Assembly: GCA_946481135.1 (NCBI GenBank)
Contig: CAMLMQ010000187.1
Span: forward strand, 1-5,574
Source of the DNA: an uncultured Microbacteriaceae bacterium
GTDB taxonomy: Bacteria > Actinomycetota > Actinomycetes > Actinomycetales > Microbacteriaceae
DNA: 5,574 bases
Direction: 5' to 3'
Shown here one piece after another: positions 1-5,574 of the stretch. Under the pieces are notes generated by a model. The model was given only the letters and a program-made list of their open reading frames with translations, was not told the origin of the DNA and did not search any database. The position numbers and the translations under genes were made by a program. The number at the start of each line of letters is the position of its first letter. Within the stretch, counting starts at the first letter, position 1.

Positions 1-581
1 CGACGGCGCCGGGCTGGCGCATCGTCGCCCCGTCGTCGGCCGCCGACTACGTCGGACTCATGAACGCCGCCCTCGCGCTGGAGGACCCCGTGCTCGTCAT
101 CGAGCACGTCGACCTCTACGGCACCGCGGATCGGGTGCCCGAGGGCGACCTCGACTACGTCATCCCGCCCGGCACCGCGGCGGTCCGTCGCGCGGGGTCG
201 GACGTCACCGTCATCTCCTACCTCTCGATGGTGCGGCACTCGCTCGAGGCGATCGAGCAGACCGGCGTCGACGCCGAACTCATCGATCTGCGCTGGCTCG
301 ACCGCGCGTCGATCGACTGGACGACGATCGAGGCGAGCGTGAAGAAGACGAACGCCGTGCTGATCGTCGAGCAGGGCGCCCAGGGCACCTCGTACGGCGG
401 CTGGCTCGCCGACGAGATCCAGCGGCGGCTCTTCGACTGGCTCGACCAGCCCGTGCAGCGGGTCACGGGCGGGGAGGCGAGCCCGAGCATCTCGAAGGTG
501 CTCGAACGCGCCGCGATCGCGCGCACCGAGGAGGTCGTCGCCGGCCTCGAACGGGTGCGCGCGGGGATGGGTGGACGCTGA
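1..581 (+). CDS. 2-oxo acid dehydrogenase E1 component, beta subunit (3' part)
   Basis: This is the C-terminal 192 residues of an E1-beta subunit, the thiamine-diphosphate-dependent decarboxylase part of a pyruvate, acetoin or branched-chain 2-oxo acid dehydrogenase complex in the cytoplasm. The reading frame is open from base 3, with no start in family position, so the gene begins left of the window. Family E1-beta chains are about 325-350 residues, so roughly 130-150 are missing. The first visible residues (TAPGWRIVAPSSAADYVGL) match the end of the pyrimidine-binding domain. LVIEHVDLYG (about 93-122) is the usual segment before the transketolase C-terminal domain, which runs from about base 150 to the end and includes ELIDLRWLDR and IVEQGAQGTSYGG. 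The stop TGA shares its A with the ATG of the E2 gene, so the two are translationally coupled. The ATG at base 60 is internal, not the start. The family call is firm; substrate specificity cannot be read from this fragment. Confidence 0.93.
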   Translation, partial: TAPGWRIVAPSSAADYVGLMNAALALEDPVLVIEHVDLYGTADRVPEGDLDYVIPPGTAAVRRAGSDVTVISYLSMVRHSLEAIEQTGVDAELIDLRWLDRASIDWTTIEASVKKTNAVLIVEQGAQGTSYGGWLADEIQRRLFDWLDQPVQRVTGGEASPSISKVLERAAIARTEEVVAGLERVRAGMGGR

Positions 582-1843
582 TGGCCGACGTGGTGCGCAT
601 GCCGGCCGCGCTTGCCGGGGTGACCGAGGCCGCCATCCAGACCTGGATCGCGCAGCCCGGCCAGCGGGTCGTCGTGGGCGACGTGCTCGCCGAGATCGAG
701 ACCGAGAAGGCCGTCGTCGAATACGCGGTCGAGACCGCCGGCACCGTCGGCAGGCTGCTCGTGGCCGCCGGCGACACGGTGGATGTCGGGGTGCCGATCG
801 CGGTGATCCTCGCGGACGGCGAGGGTGACGACGCGATCGCGGCCGCCCTGGCCGCCGCGGGAGCGACCGAGGTCGCGGAGACGCCCGCGCCCCCCGAGCC
901 CGAGACCGCGCCCGCGACGTCGGCGCCCGCGGCTCCCCAGGACCCTTCGGCGGAGGCGTCGGTGGCGTCGCCTCCGCCGGAGGCGCCTCTCGCCGGTCGG
1001 CTCGTCGCGAGTCCGATCGTGCGGCGGCTCGCCCGCGAACGCGGCATCGATCTGACCGCGCTCGTCGGATCGGGTCCGGGTGGACGGATCGTGCGCCGCG
1101 ACCTCGACGGCGTGACGCCCGCCCCGGTCGCCGACGCGGCATCCGCACCCCCGCCTGTCGGTGCCGTCGGCACCCGGGAGAAGCTCACGGGGATGCGGAC
1201 CGCCATCGCACGGCGGCTCACCGAGAGCAAGACGACCGTGCCGCACTTCTACGTGACCGCGCACTGTCGGGTCGACCGGCTCGGGGAGCTCCGCGCGCAG
1301 GTCAACGAGGCTGCGCCGCGCAAGGTGAGCGTCAACGACTTCGTCCTCAAGGCCGTCGCGGGCGCCCTCGGCGACGTGCCCACCGCCAACGCGATCTGGG
1401 GCGGTGACCACATCCTGCGCTTCGAGGGGGTGGACGTCGCGGTCGCGGTCGCCGTCGACGGCGGGCTGCTCACGCCCGTGCTGCGCGGCGTCGATCGGCT
1501 CTCGCTCGTCGAGGTGAGCGAGAGCGTCGCCGAACTCGCCGCACGCGCCCGGGCCGGCCGCCTGCAGCAGCGCGAGCTCGAGGGCGGCAGCTTCGCGGTC
1601 TCGAATCTCGGGATGTACGGCGTCGACGAGTTCTCGGCGATCCTGAACCCGCCGCAGTCGGGGATCCTCGCGGTCTCGGCGGCGAAGCAGCAGCCGGTCG
1701 TCGACGACGGGCACCTCGCCGTCGGCACCGTCATGACGGTGACGCTCTCGGCCGATCACCGCGTGATCGACGGCGCCGTCGCGGCCGAGTGGATGGCGGC
1801 GTTCGTGCGGAGGATCGAGAACCCCGTCTCGGCGCTCCTCTGA
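581..1843 (+). CDS. 2-oxo acid dehydrogenase E2 component (lipoyl acyltransferase)
   Basis: This 420-residue E2 core subunit takes the acyl group made by E1 on a lipoyl arm and passes it to coenzyme A. Domain order is complete. A single lipoyl domain (about 3-77) carries the lipoylated lysine K43 in ETEKA. An Ala/Pro/Glu-rich flexible linker spans about 78-138. The peripheral-subunit-binding domain is at about 141-177 (LVASPIVRRLARERGIDL, then GSGPGGRI). A second Ala/Pro linker leads to the catalytic domain (about 197-420), with SNLGMYG at 341-347 and the active-site motif DHRVIDGA, H393 and D397. The segments SVNDF, NPPQSGILAV and the ending ENPVSALL resemble mitochondrial/alphaproteobacterial pyruvate dehydrogenase E2 and acetoin dehydrogenase E2 more than the long three-lipoyl E2 used by many actinobacteria with AceE. 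The ATG overlaps the E1-beta stop by one base, preceded by a weak GGTGG. It is the last gene of its operon; no E3 gene follows. Substrate could be pyruvate, acetoin or a branched 2-oxo acid. Confidence 0.95.
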   Translation: MADVVRMPAALAGVTEAAIQTWIAQPGQRVVVGDVLAEIETEKAVVEYAVETAGTVGRLLVAAGDTVDVGVPIAVILADGEGDDAIAAALAAAGATEVAETPAPPEPETAPATSAPAAPQDPSAEASVASPPPEAPLAGRLVASPIVRRLARERGIDLTALVGSGPGGRIVRRDLDGVTPAPVADAASAPPPVGAVGTREKLTGMRTAIARRLTESKTTVPHFYVTAHCRVDRLGELRAQVNEAAPRKVSVNDFVLKAVAGALGDVPTANAIWGGDHILRFEGVDVAVAVAVDGGLLTPVLRGVDRLSLVEVSESVAELAARARAGRLQQRELEGGSFAVSNLGMYGVDEFSAILNPPQSGILAVSAAKQQPVVDDGHLAVGTVMTVTLSADHRVIDGAVAAEWMAAFVRRIENPVSALL

Positions 1844-1854
1844 GCGCCGGCCGG
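1844..1854. other. Convergent 11-base spacer with CCGGCCGG palindrome
   Basis: Only 11 bases separate the E2 stop codon from the stop codon of the opposing small gene. They contain the palindrome CCGGCCGG (1847-1854). There is no T-run on either strand and the stem has no loop of its own, so I do not call an intrinsic terminator. Transcripts from the two sides must either overlap or end by another mechanism such as Rho. Confidence 0.5.
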
Positions 1855-2247
1855 TCAGCGACCCCAGGTCGCGGGCGGCGTGTGATGACCGGCGCCGTAG
1901 TGCCAGTACTCGCGCAGGGTGCGGCACAGGCCGGCGTCATCGAACTCGAGCCAGAACTCGCCGGCGAGCGTCACGTCGGCGCCGCCGTTGCGCAGCGTGA
2001 CCCACCACTCGACCGCCGCGCGCGACCCCGCGACGATGGCCTCGCCGGTGCGGAACGCGACGTCCTCCTGCGTGGCGGTGACCCGCGCCCAGTACTCGCG
2101 TACCCCGTCGCGCCCGAGGAACGGTTCGCCGTACGGCTCTTCGAGGTAGGTCGCGTCTTCGCTGAACAGGGCGGCCGCGGCCTCGGGATCGCGGGTCTCC
2201 CAGGCGACGCGATACGCCTCCAGCCAGGCGTCGACTCTCGGGGTCAT
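1855..2247 (-). CDS. SnoaL/NTF2-like small protein (130 aa)
   Basis: A 130-residue protein of the NTF2-like/SnoaL cone-fold superfamily, which contains small-molecule isomerases, hydrolases and cyclases as well as non-catalytic binding proteins. The pattern is typical: an N-terminal helix (AWLEAYRVAWETRDPEAAAALF, 7-28), then DATYLEEPYGEPFLGRDGVREYW (31-53), then alternating strands with EWWVTLRNGG (80-89) and GEFWLEFDDAGL (96-107), and an aromatic end LREYWHYG. No signal peptide or membrane segment is visible, so it is probably cytoplasmic. I chose the ATG at 2247 because GAAGGAG (2253-2259 on this strand) sits 5 bases upstream. An in-frame ATG at 2274 would add nine residues (MRLNREGAR) that are not part of the fold and would run through that ribosome site. 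The gene converges on the E2 gene and diverges from the ABC transporter genes. Substrate and role are unknown; linkage to the importer or dehydrogenase is only positional. Confidence 0.82.
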   Translation of the reverse strand: MTPRVDAWLEAYRVAWETRDPEAAAALFSEDATYLEEPYGEPFLGRDGVREYWARVTATQEDVAFRTGEAIVAGSRAAVEWWVTLRNGGADVTLAGEFWLEFDDAGLCRTLREYWHYGAGHHTPPATWGR

Positions 2248-2252
2248 CCTCG

Positions 2253-2259
2253 CTCCTTC
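2253..2259 (-). promoter_or_regulatory. Ribosome binding site of the SnoaL-like gene
   Basis: On the - strand GAAGGAG lies 5 bases before the ATG at 2247. It is close to the anti-16S consensus and decides the shorter start over the in-frame ATG at 2274. Confidence 0.75.
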
Positions 2260-2368
2260 GCGGTTCAGTCGCACTACACAATGCCGCGCGCACTCCCGGA
2301 CCGCAAGCGCCGGGTTCGATGAGGATGCACAGGAGGCCTCGAAAGAGAGCCAGTTCGCCGGTCACTGT

Positions 2369-2396
2369 TTCACTCGAACGTACAGACATGTACAGT
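2369..2396 (+). promoter_or_regulatory. Candidate promoter for the ABC transporter operon
   Basis: TTCACT (2369-2374) and TACAGT (2391-2396) each match the sigma-70-type consensus hexamers at four of six bases and are separated by 16 bases. A start a few bases after 2400 would give a leader of about 60 bases ahead of the binding-protein ATG. Both hexamers lie inside the dyad-symmetry cluster, so a regulator bound there would block RNA polymerase. Hexamer matches of this quality occur by chance; position and overlap with the repeats are the main support. Confidence 0.35.
2380..2393. promoter_or_regulatory. Candidate operator GTACA-N4-TGTAC
   Basis: GTACAGACATGTAC is a perfect 14-base inverted repeat with 5-base arms and a 4-base spacer. 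It overlaps the proposed -10 hexamer and sits inside the larger inverted repeat. Size and symmetry suit a dimeric helix-turn-helix repressor such as a GntR-, LacI- or TetR-family protein, all common next to sugar ABC operons. No regulator gene is in the window, so the binding protein is unknown. Confidence 0.45.
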
Positions 2397-2452
2397 GACG
2401 CTGAAAGGCAATCGGTGGATCCCCCGTGATGCGCCCGGTTGCGCCCGATTTC

Positions 2453-2459
2453 AAAGGAG
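2453..2459 (+). promoter_or_regulatory. Ribosome binding site of the binding-protein gene
   Basis: AAAGGAG lies 5 bases upstream of the ATG at 2465. It selects this start over the in-frame GTG at 2426 and ATG at 2429, which would place extra residues in front of the lipoprotein signal. Confidence 0.8.
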
Positions 2460-2464
2460 AAGTC

Positions 2465-3496
2465 ATGAGGCAGTCACGCTCCACCGCCCTGCGCCGCGCC
2501 GCGACGATCGGCATGGTCGCCGTCGCGTCCGTCGCGCTCGCCGCCTGCACCACCACGGCAGACGGGGGAGGTGGCGACGAGGAGGAGCGACTCCAGATCG
2601 CCTACATCTCGTTCGCCGTCGCCAACACCTACGACGAGCCGATGCTCGCCGAAGCACAGCGGGTCGCCGATGAGAACAACGCCGAGCTCACCGTCTTCGA
2701 CGGCAACCTCGACCCCAACCTCCAGGTCACGCTCATCCAGGACGTCATCGCGTCGGGCCAGTACGACGGCATGATCGTGCAGCCGGTCTACGGCCCCGCG
2801 ATCTACGACGTCGTCGGCGAGGCGATCGAGGCCGGCATCACGGTCGTCAACATCGACCAGATCCTCGGCGACGACTTCACGAGCGGCGCGACGCAGCTCG
2901 AAGGTCTCTCGGCGAACGTCGTCTTCGTCGGCTCGATCCTCGGCGAGAAGTTCGGCGAGCAGGCGGTCGCCGCGTGCGCGTCGAAGGACCTCGACCCCTG
3001 CAACGTCGCCTACCTGCACGACCTCAAGACGTCCGCGGTGAGCATCGCGCTGTGGGACGCCTTCCAGGAGGTCACGGCGGGCACCCCGGTGACGGTCGTC
3101 GCCGAAGGCGAGACGTTCTGGAACCCGGCCGCCGCGCAGACCGCCGTCGCCGACATCCTCACCGCCAACCCGGACATCGACGCGATCGTCACGTCCGACC
3201 AGGGTCTGCAGGGTGCCGCCCTCGCGATCGAGGCGGCCGGGATGTCGCTCACCGACTTCCTGCTCGTCGGCTACGGCGGATCGGTCTGGGGTCAGGAGCA
3301 CGTCGCCGACGGCACCGTGTTCTCGAACGTGCTGATGGCACCCGCCACGACGGGCCGTCTCGGCATGGAGGCGATGATCGACGCGCTGCGCAACGGCAAC
3401 GACCACGGCGACGTCGACCCGTTCGCCGACTTCCCGAACAACGGCGTCATCACGCAGGACACCGCCGACCAGTTCACCGGCGAGTGGGCCGGATAA
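2465..3496 (+). CDS. Sugar ABC transporter substrate-binding lipoprotein (RbsB-like)
   Basis: A 343-residue extracytoplasmic binding protein that captures the ligand and delivers it to the permease. The N terminus is a lipoprotein signal: MRQSRSTALRR, a hydrophobic stretch (about 13-27) and the lipobox LAAC with lipidated C28. A Thr/Gly/Asp/Glu-rich tether (29-41) follows. The mature part is a periplasmic binding protein type 1 (Peripla_BP_4/RbsB) fold: RLQIAYISF opens domain 1, DGMIVQPV, ITVVNIDQ and then VVFVGSILGEKFGEQA lead to domain 2, with VAYLHDLKTSA, AIVTSDQG and LLVGYGGS marking hinge and pocket loops. Length fits the family. C171 and C179 are eight residues apart and could form a disulfide outside the membrane. 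By-eye alignment with E. coli RbsB suggests most ribose-contacting residues are replaced, so the ligand is probably not ribose. It is the first gene of the importer operon, 3 bases before the ATPase gene. Confidence 0.92.
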   Translation: MRQSRSTALRRAATIGMVAVASVALAACTTTADGGGGDEEERLQIAYISFAVANTYDEPMLAEAQRVADENNAELTVFDGNLDPNLQVTLIQDVIASGQYDGMIVQPVYGPAIYDVVGEAIEAGITVVNIDQILGDDFTSGATQLEGLSANVVFVGSILGEKFGEQAVAACASKDLDPCNVAYLHDLKTSAVSIALWDAFQEVTAGTPVTVVAEGETFWNPAAAQTAVADILTANPDIDAIVTSDQGLQGAALAIEAAGMSLTDFLLVGYGGSVWGQEHVADGTVFSNVLMAPATTGRLGMEAMIDALRNGNDHGDVDPFADFPNNGVITQDTADQFTGEWAG

Positions 3497-3499
3497 GCG

Positions 3500-5026
3500 G
3501 TGCCGACTGACTCGGTCGCCGGCACCCCGCAGCTCCTCATCGAGTTGCGGGGTGTCGGCAAGTCCTTCGGTGGTCAGCCCGTGCTGACCGACATCGACCT
3601 CACGCTCGCGCCGGGCTCGGTGCACGCGCTCGTCGGCGAGAACGGCGCGGGCAAGTCGACGCTCAGCAAGATCATCTCGGGGCTCTACACGGCGGATGCG
3701 GGCGTCGTCCTCGTCGACGGCGAGGAGCAGCGCTTCGGCAGCCCGCGCGAGGCGCTCGACCGCGGCATCGCGGCGATCGCCCAGGAGCTCGCCCTCGTGC
3801 CCGGCCTCACGGTCGCCGAGAACGTGTTCCTCGGACGCGAGCCGCGCACCCTCGGCTGGGTGAGCCGCCGCAAGCTGCGCCGCGCCTACCTCGCCCTCGC
3901 CGAGCGCACGGGCTTCACCCTCGACGCCGATGCGCTGGTCGGCACGCTGCGCACGGCCGACCAGCAGAAGGTCGAGATCCTCCGCGCCCTCGCGCGTGGC
4001 GCCTCGCTCATCATCATGGACGAACCCACGGCCGCCCTCTCCGCCCACGACACCGAGCTGCTGCACGGCGTCGTGCGGCAGCTCGCCGCCTCGGGGCACA
4101 CGGTGCTGCTCATCTCGCACTTCCTCTCCGAGGTGCTCGAGCTCTGCGACACGGTGACGATCCTGCGCGACGGGCGACTCATCCGCACGGCCCCCGCCGC
4201 GGACGAGACCGAGGCGACCCTCATCGAGGGGATGCTCGGACGCACGCTCGGGTCGGTGTTCCCGCCCAAGCCGCCGGCGCCGACCGGGAGCGAGCGCGTG
4301 CTCACCGTCACCGACCTCACGGCGCCCGGGGTCAACGGGGTCACCCTCTCGATCCGTCCCGGGGAGATCGTCGGACTCGCAGGACTCGTGGGGGCGGGGC
4401 GCAGCGAGATCGCCCACGCGATCTACGGCGCCTCGCCGCGGCACGGCGGCAGGGTCGACGTGGGCGGTGCCGACGTCGGCACCTCCGTCTCGTCGGCCCT
4501 GCGCCGCGGCGTCTTCCTCATCCCCGAGTCGCGCAAGGAGCAGGGCCTCGTGCTCGGGCGCCCCATCCGTCAGAACGTCACCCTGTCGAACCTCGACCAG
4601 GTGGCGACCGCGGGATGGCTGCGGCCGGCCTCCGAGCGACGGCAGGCCCGCGACATCCTCGGGCGGGTGACCGTCACGGGCGACGACCGCCGGAACGTCG
4701 CGGCGCTCTCGGGCGGCAACCAGCAGAAGGTGCTGTTCGCGCGCGCGCTGCAGCGCCCCCGCAGGGTGCTCATCGCCGACGAGCCCACGCGCGGGGTCGA
4801 CGTGGGCTCGCGCCGCGCGATCTACGACCTCATCGTCGAGCAGGCGGCGCAGGGCATCGGGGTGCTCGTCATCTCGTCCGATGTCGAAGAGGTGCTCGGC
4901 CTCGCCCACCGGATCCTCGTGGTGCGGGGCGGGCGGATCGTCGGCGAATTCGCCGGAGCCGAGATGACGGAAGAGAACATCATCACCGCGGCCTTCGCGG
5001 ACCCGACCACGAACGAGGACGCATGA
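3500..5026 (+). CDS. Sugar ABC transporter ATPase, two fused nucleotide-binding domains (RbsA/MglA/XylG type)
   Basis: A 508-residue cytoplasmic ATPase that powers the importer. The length is standard for this family of two tandem nucleotide-binding domains (NBDs). NBD1 (about 12-250) has Walker A GENGAGKST (46-54), Q-loop Q95, Walker B IIMDEPTAAL (171-180) and H-loop H207 in ISHFL; its signature is degenerate, LRTADQQK (150-157). NBD2 (about 265-500) has Walker A GLVGAGRSE (295-303) with Arg in place of Lys, a canonical signature LSGGNQQK (403-410), Walker B VLIADEPTRG (423-432) and Ser in place of the H-loop His (ISSD). This asymmetry is usual in the family: one full ATP site forms from NBD1 Walker A and NBD2 signature. 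The start is GTG at 3500, 3 bases after the binding-protein stop; no strong ribosome site is visible, so translation probably depends on coupling. The stop overlaps the permease start by four bases (ATGA). Confidence 0.95.
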   Translation: MPTDSVAGTPQLLIELRGVGKSFGGQPVLTDIDLTLAPGSVHALVGENGAGKSTLSKIISGLYTADAGVVLVDGEEQRFGSPREALDRGIAAIAQELALVPGLTVAENVFLGREPRTLGWVSRRKLRRAYLALAERTGFTLDADALVGTLRTADQQKVEILRALARGASLIIMDEPTAALSAHDTELLHGVVRQLAASGHTVLLISHFLSEVLELCDTVTILRDGRLIRTAPAADETEATLIEGMLGRTLGSVFPPKPPAPTGSERVLTVTDLTAPGVNGVTLSIRPGEIVGLAGLVGAGRSEIAHAIYGASPRHGGRVDVGGADVGTSVSSALRRGVFLIPESRKEQGLVLGRPIRQNVTLSNLDQVATAGWLRPASERRQARDILGRVTVTGDDRRNVAALSGGNQQKVLFARALQRPRRVLIADEPTRGVDVGSRRAIYDLIVEQAAQGIGVLVISSDVEEVLGLAHRILVVRGGRIVGEFAGAEMTEENIITAAFADPTTNEDA

Positions 5027-5574
5027 GCGACACCATCGGCATGAAGACCATCGACGTCGCGGCGACGCCGAACCTGTGGCAGCGCATCCCGTGGCGCTCG
5101 ATCGCGATCGTCTTCCCGTTCCTCGCGGTGTTCATCGCGCTCTCGATCGGCAGCCCCGCGTTCCTCGGCGCGCAGAACATCGGCAACGTGCTCGACCGGC
5201 AGTCGGGCATCCTGATCGTCGCCGCGGCGAGTACCCTCGTGCTCATCGCGGGCGGGATCGACCTGTCGATCGGCGCGACCTACATGTTCACGGCCGTCAT
5301 CTGCGGCACGGTCATCGTCAAGGTCGGCGGCGCCGCCGGGGCCGGGCTCGGGATCACGGCGGGGATCCTCGCGGGACTGCTCATCGGCGTCGCGAACGGG
5401 CTCATCAGCACGTACCTCAAGGTGAATCCGCTCATCGCGACCCTGGCGATGAGTTTCATCATCCTGGGCGCGACGAAGCTCGTCTCGCAGTTCGGCAAGC
5501 AGGGCATCGGCCAGATCCGGGTCGACTTCCCCGAGTTCCGCTGGCTCGCCACGACCAAGCCGCTCGGCATCTCG
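5023..5574 (+). CDS. Sugar ABC transporter permease, RbsC-like (5' part)
   Basis: The first 184 residues of the membrane permease that forms the translocation channel as a homodimer; the frame is open to the right edge. Family members are about 320-350 residues, so slightly over half is present. After a hydrophilic cytoplasmic N terminus (1-25) hydrophobic segments appear at about 26-42, 61-77, 86-101, 104-126 and 137-152. The family hallmark IAGGIDLSIGA (75-85) is intact, as is the segment GVANGLISTYLKVNPLIATLAM (122-143), typical of the BPD_transp_2 family and near the coupling loop that contacts the ATPase. The ATG at 5023 overlaps the ATPase stop in ATGA, and GAGGA (5015-5019) lies just upstream; an in-frame ATG at 5041 is a less likely start. 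It completes the binding protein-ATPase-permease set of a CUT2-class importer. Confidence 0.93.
   Translation, partial: MSDTIGMKTIDVAATPNLWQRIPWRSIAIVFPFLAVFIALSIGSPAFLGAQNIGNVLDRQSGILIVAAASTLVLIAGGIDLSIGATYMFTAVICGTVIVKVGGAAGAGLGITAGILAGLLIGVANGLISTYLKVNPLIATLAMSFIILGATKLVSQFGKQGIGQIRVDFPEFRWLATTKPLGIS

Larger units (their letters stand above)
2361..2399. repeat. Long inverted repeat GTCACTGT / ACAGTGAC
   Basis: A perfect 8-base inverted repeat: GTCACTGT at 2361-2368 and ACAGTGAC at 2392-2399, with 23 bases between. The arms are centred about 31 bases apart, close to three helical turns, so two protein dimers or one tetramer could bind them on the same DNA face. TCACT occurs again at 2370-2374, and its complement AGTGA is at 2394-2398. 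The block lies upstream of the transporter genes in the divergent region and is less GC-rich than the surrounding DNA. The repeat is seen directly; a regulatory role is inferred. Confidence 0.55.

Noticed and set aside
840..1000. Repetitive GC-rich tract in the E2 gene
   Set aside because: It encodes the Ala/Pro/Glu-rich flexible linker between the lipoyl and subunit-binding domains, a normal feature of E2 proteins and not a DNA repeat element.
218..1927. A 569-residue open frame on the - strand, opposite the E1-beta and E2 genes
   Set aside because: Its translation is Arg/Asp/Gly/His-rich low-complexity sequence with no recognisable domain. It lies opposite two clear dehydrogenase genes, as expected for antisense frames in GC-rich DNA.
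2248..2274. Longer start for the SnoaL-like gene at the ATG at 2274
   Set aside because: The added residues run through a near-consensus ribosome site placed 5 bases before the ATG at 2247, so the shorter form is better supported.
2295..2314. Possible hairpin CCCGG-N10-CCGGG in the divergent region
   Set aside because: The stem is only 5 bases with a 10-base loop and no T-run. Such matches are common by chance at this GC content.
2426..2464. Upstream GTG (2426) and ATG (2429) as starts of the binding protein
   Set aside because: They would add 12-13 residues (such as MRPVAPDFKGEV) before the lipoprotein signal and would translate through the strong AAAGGAG site. The ATG at 2465 has correct spacing and begins a normal signal peptide.
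2474..4909. An 811-residue open frame on the - strand, opposite the binding-protein and ATPase genes
   Set aside because: It has the same kind of charged, repetitive composition and no domain. The + strand genes in this stretch carry unmistakable motifs, so this is a codon-bias shadow despite its length.

Overview
The window comes from a high-GC bacterium, most likely an actinobacterium. GC-rich third positions, Leu codons mostly CTC/CTG, ATGA/TGATG start-stop overlaps and the gene content all fit. A member of the Microbacteriaceae is a reasonable guess from codon style, but nothing here proves it. There are six protein-coding genes, two of them cut by the window edges. I see no RNA genes, mobile elements, CRISPR arrays or attachment sites.

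Left part (1-1843, + strand): the end of an E1-beta subunit and a complete E2 acyltransferase of a 2-oxo acid dehydrogenase complex (pyruvate, acetoin or branched-chain type). The two genes overlap by one base. The E1-alpha gene presumably lies to the left. No E3 (dihydrolipoamide dehydrogenase) gene follows the E2, so the complex must get its E3 from elsewhere. The E2 has one lipoyl domain, one E3/E1-binding domain and a catalytic domain with an intact HxxxDG motif.

Middle (1855-2464): a small SnoaL/NTF2-like gene on the - strand converges on the E2 gene, with only 11 bases between the stops. It is divergent from the transporter operon. The 217-base divergent intergenic region holds a good Shine-Dalgarno site at each end. 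It also holds a cluster of dyad symmetries at 2361-2399 that overlaps a plausible sigma-70-type promoter and looks like an operator region for the transporter genes.

Right part (2465-5574, + strand): a carbohydrate ABC importer of the ribose/xylose/galactose class (CUT2) in the order binding lipoprotein, double-domain ATPase, permease (cut by the right edge). The genes are packed tightly (3-base gap, then 4-base overlap), so they are probably one transcript. By-eye comparison of the binding protein with E. coli RbsB suggests most ribose-contacting residues are replaced, so the imported ligand is probably not ribose.

Taken together this looks like an accessory catabolic locus. An inducible importer brings in a small polar carbon compound, and a nearby 2-oxo acid dehydrogenase may oxidise a downstream 2-oxo acid or acetoin-like intermediate to an acyl-CoA. 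That functional link is inferred from proximity only. I found no clearly undescribed system; the most useful leads are the operator cluster, the altered ligand pocket and the co-location of the E1/E2 cassette with the importer.
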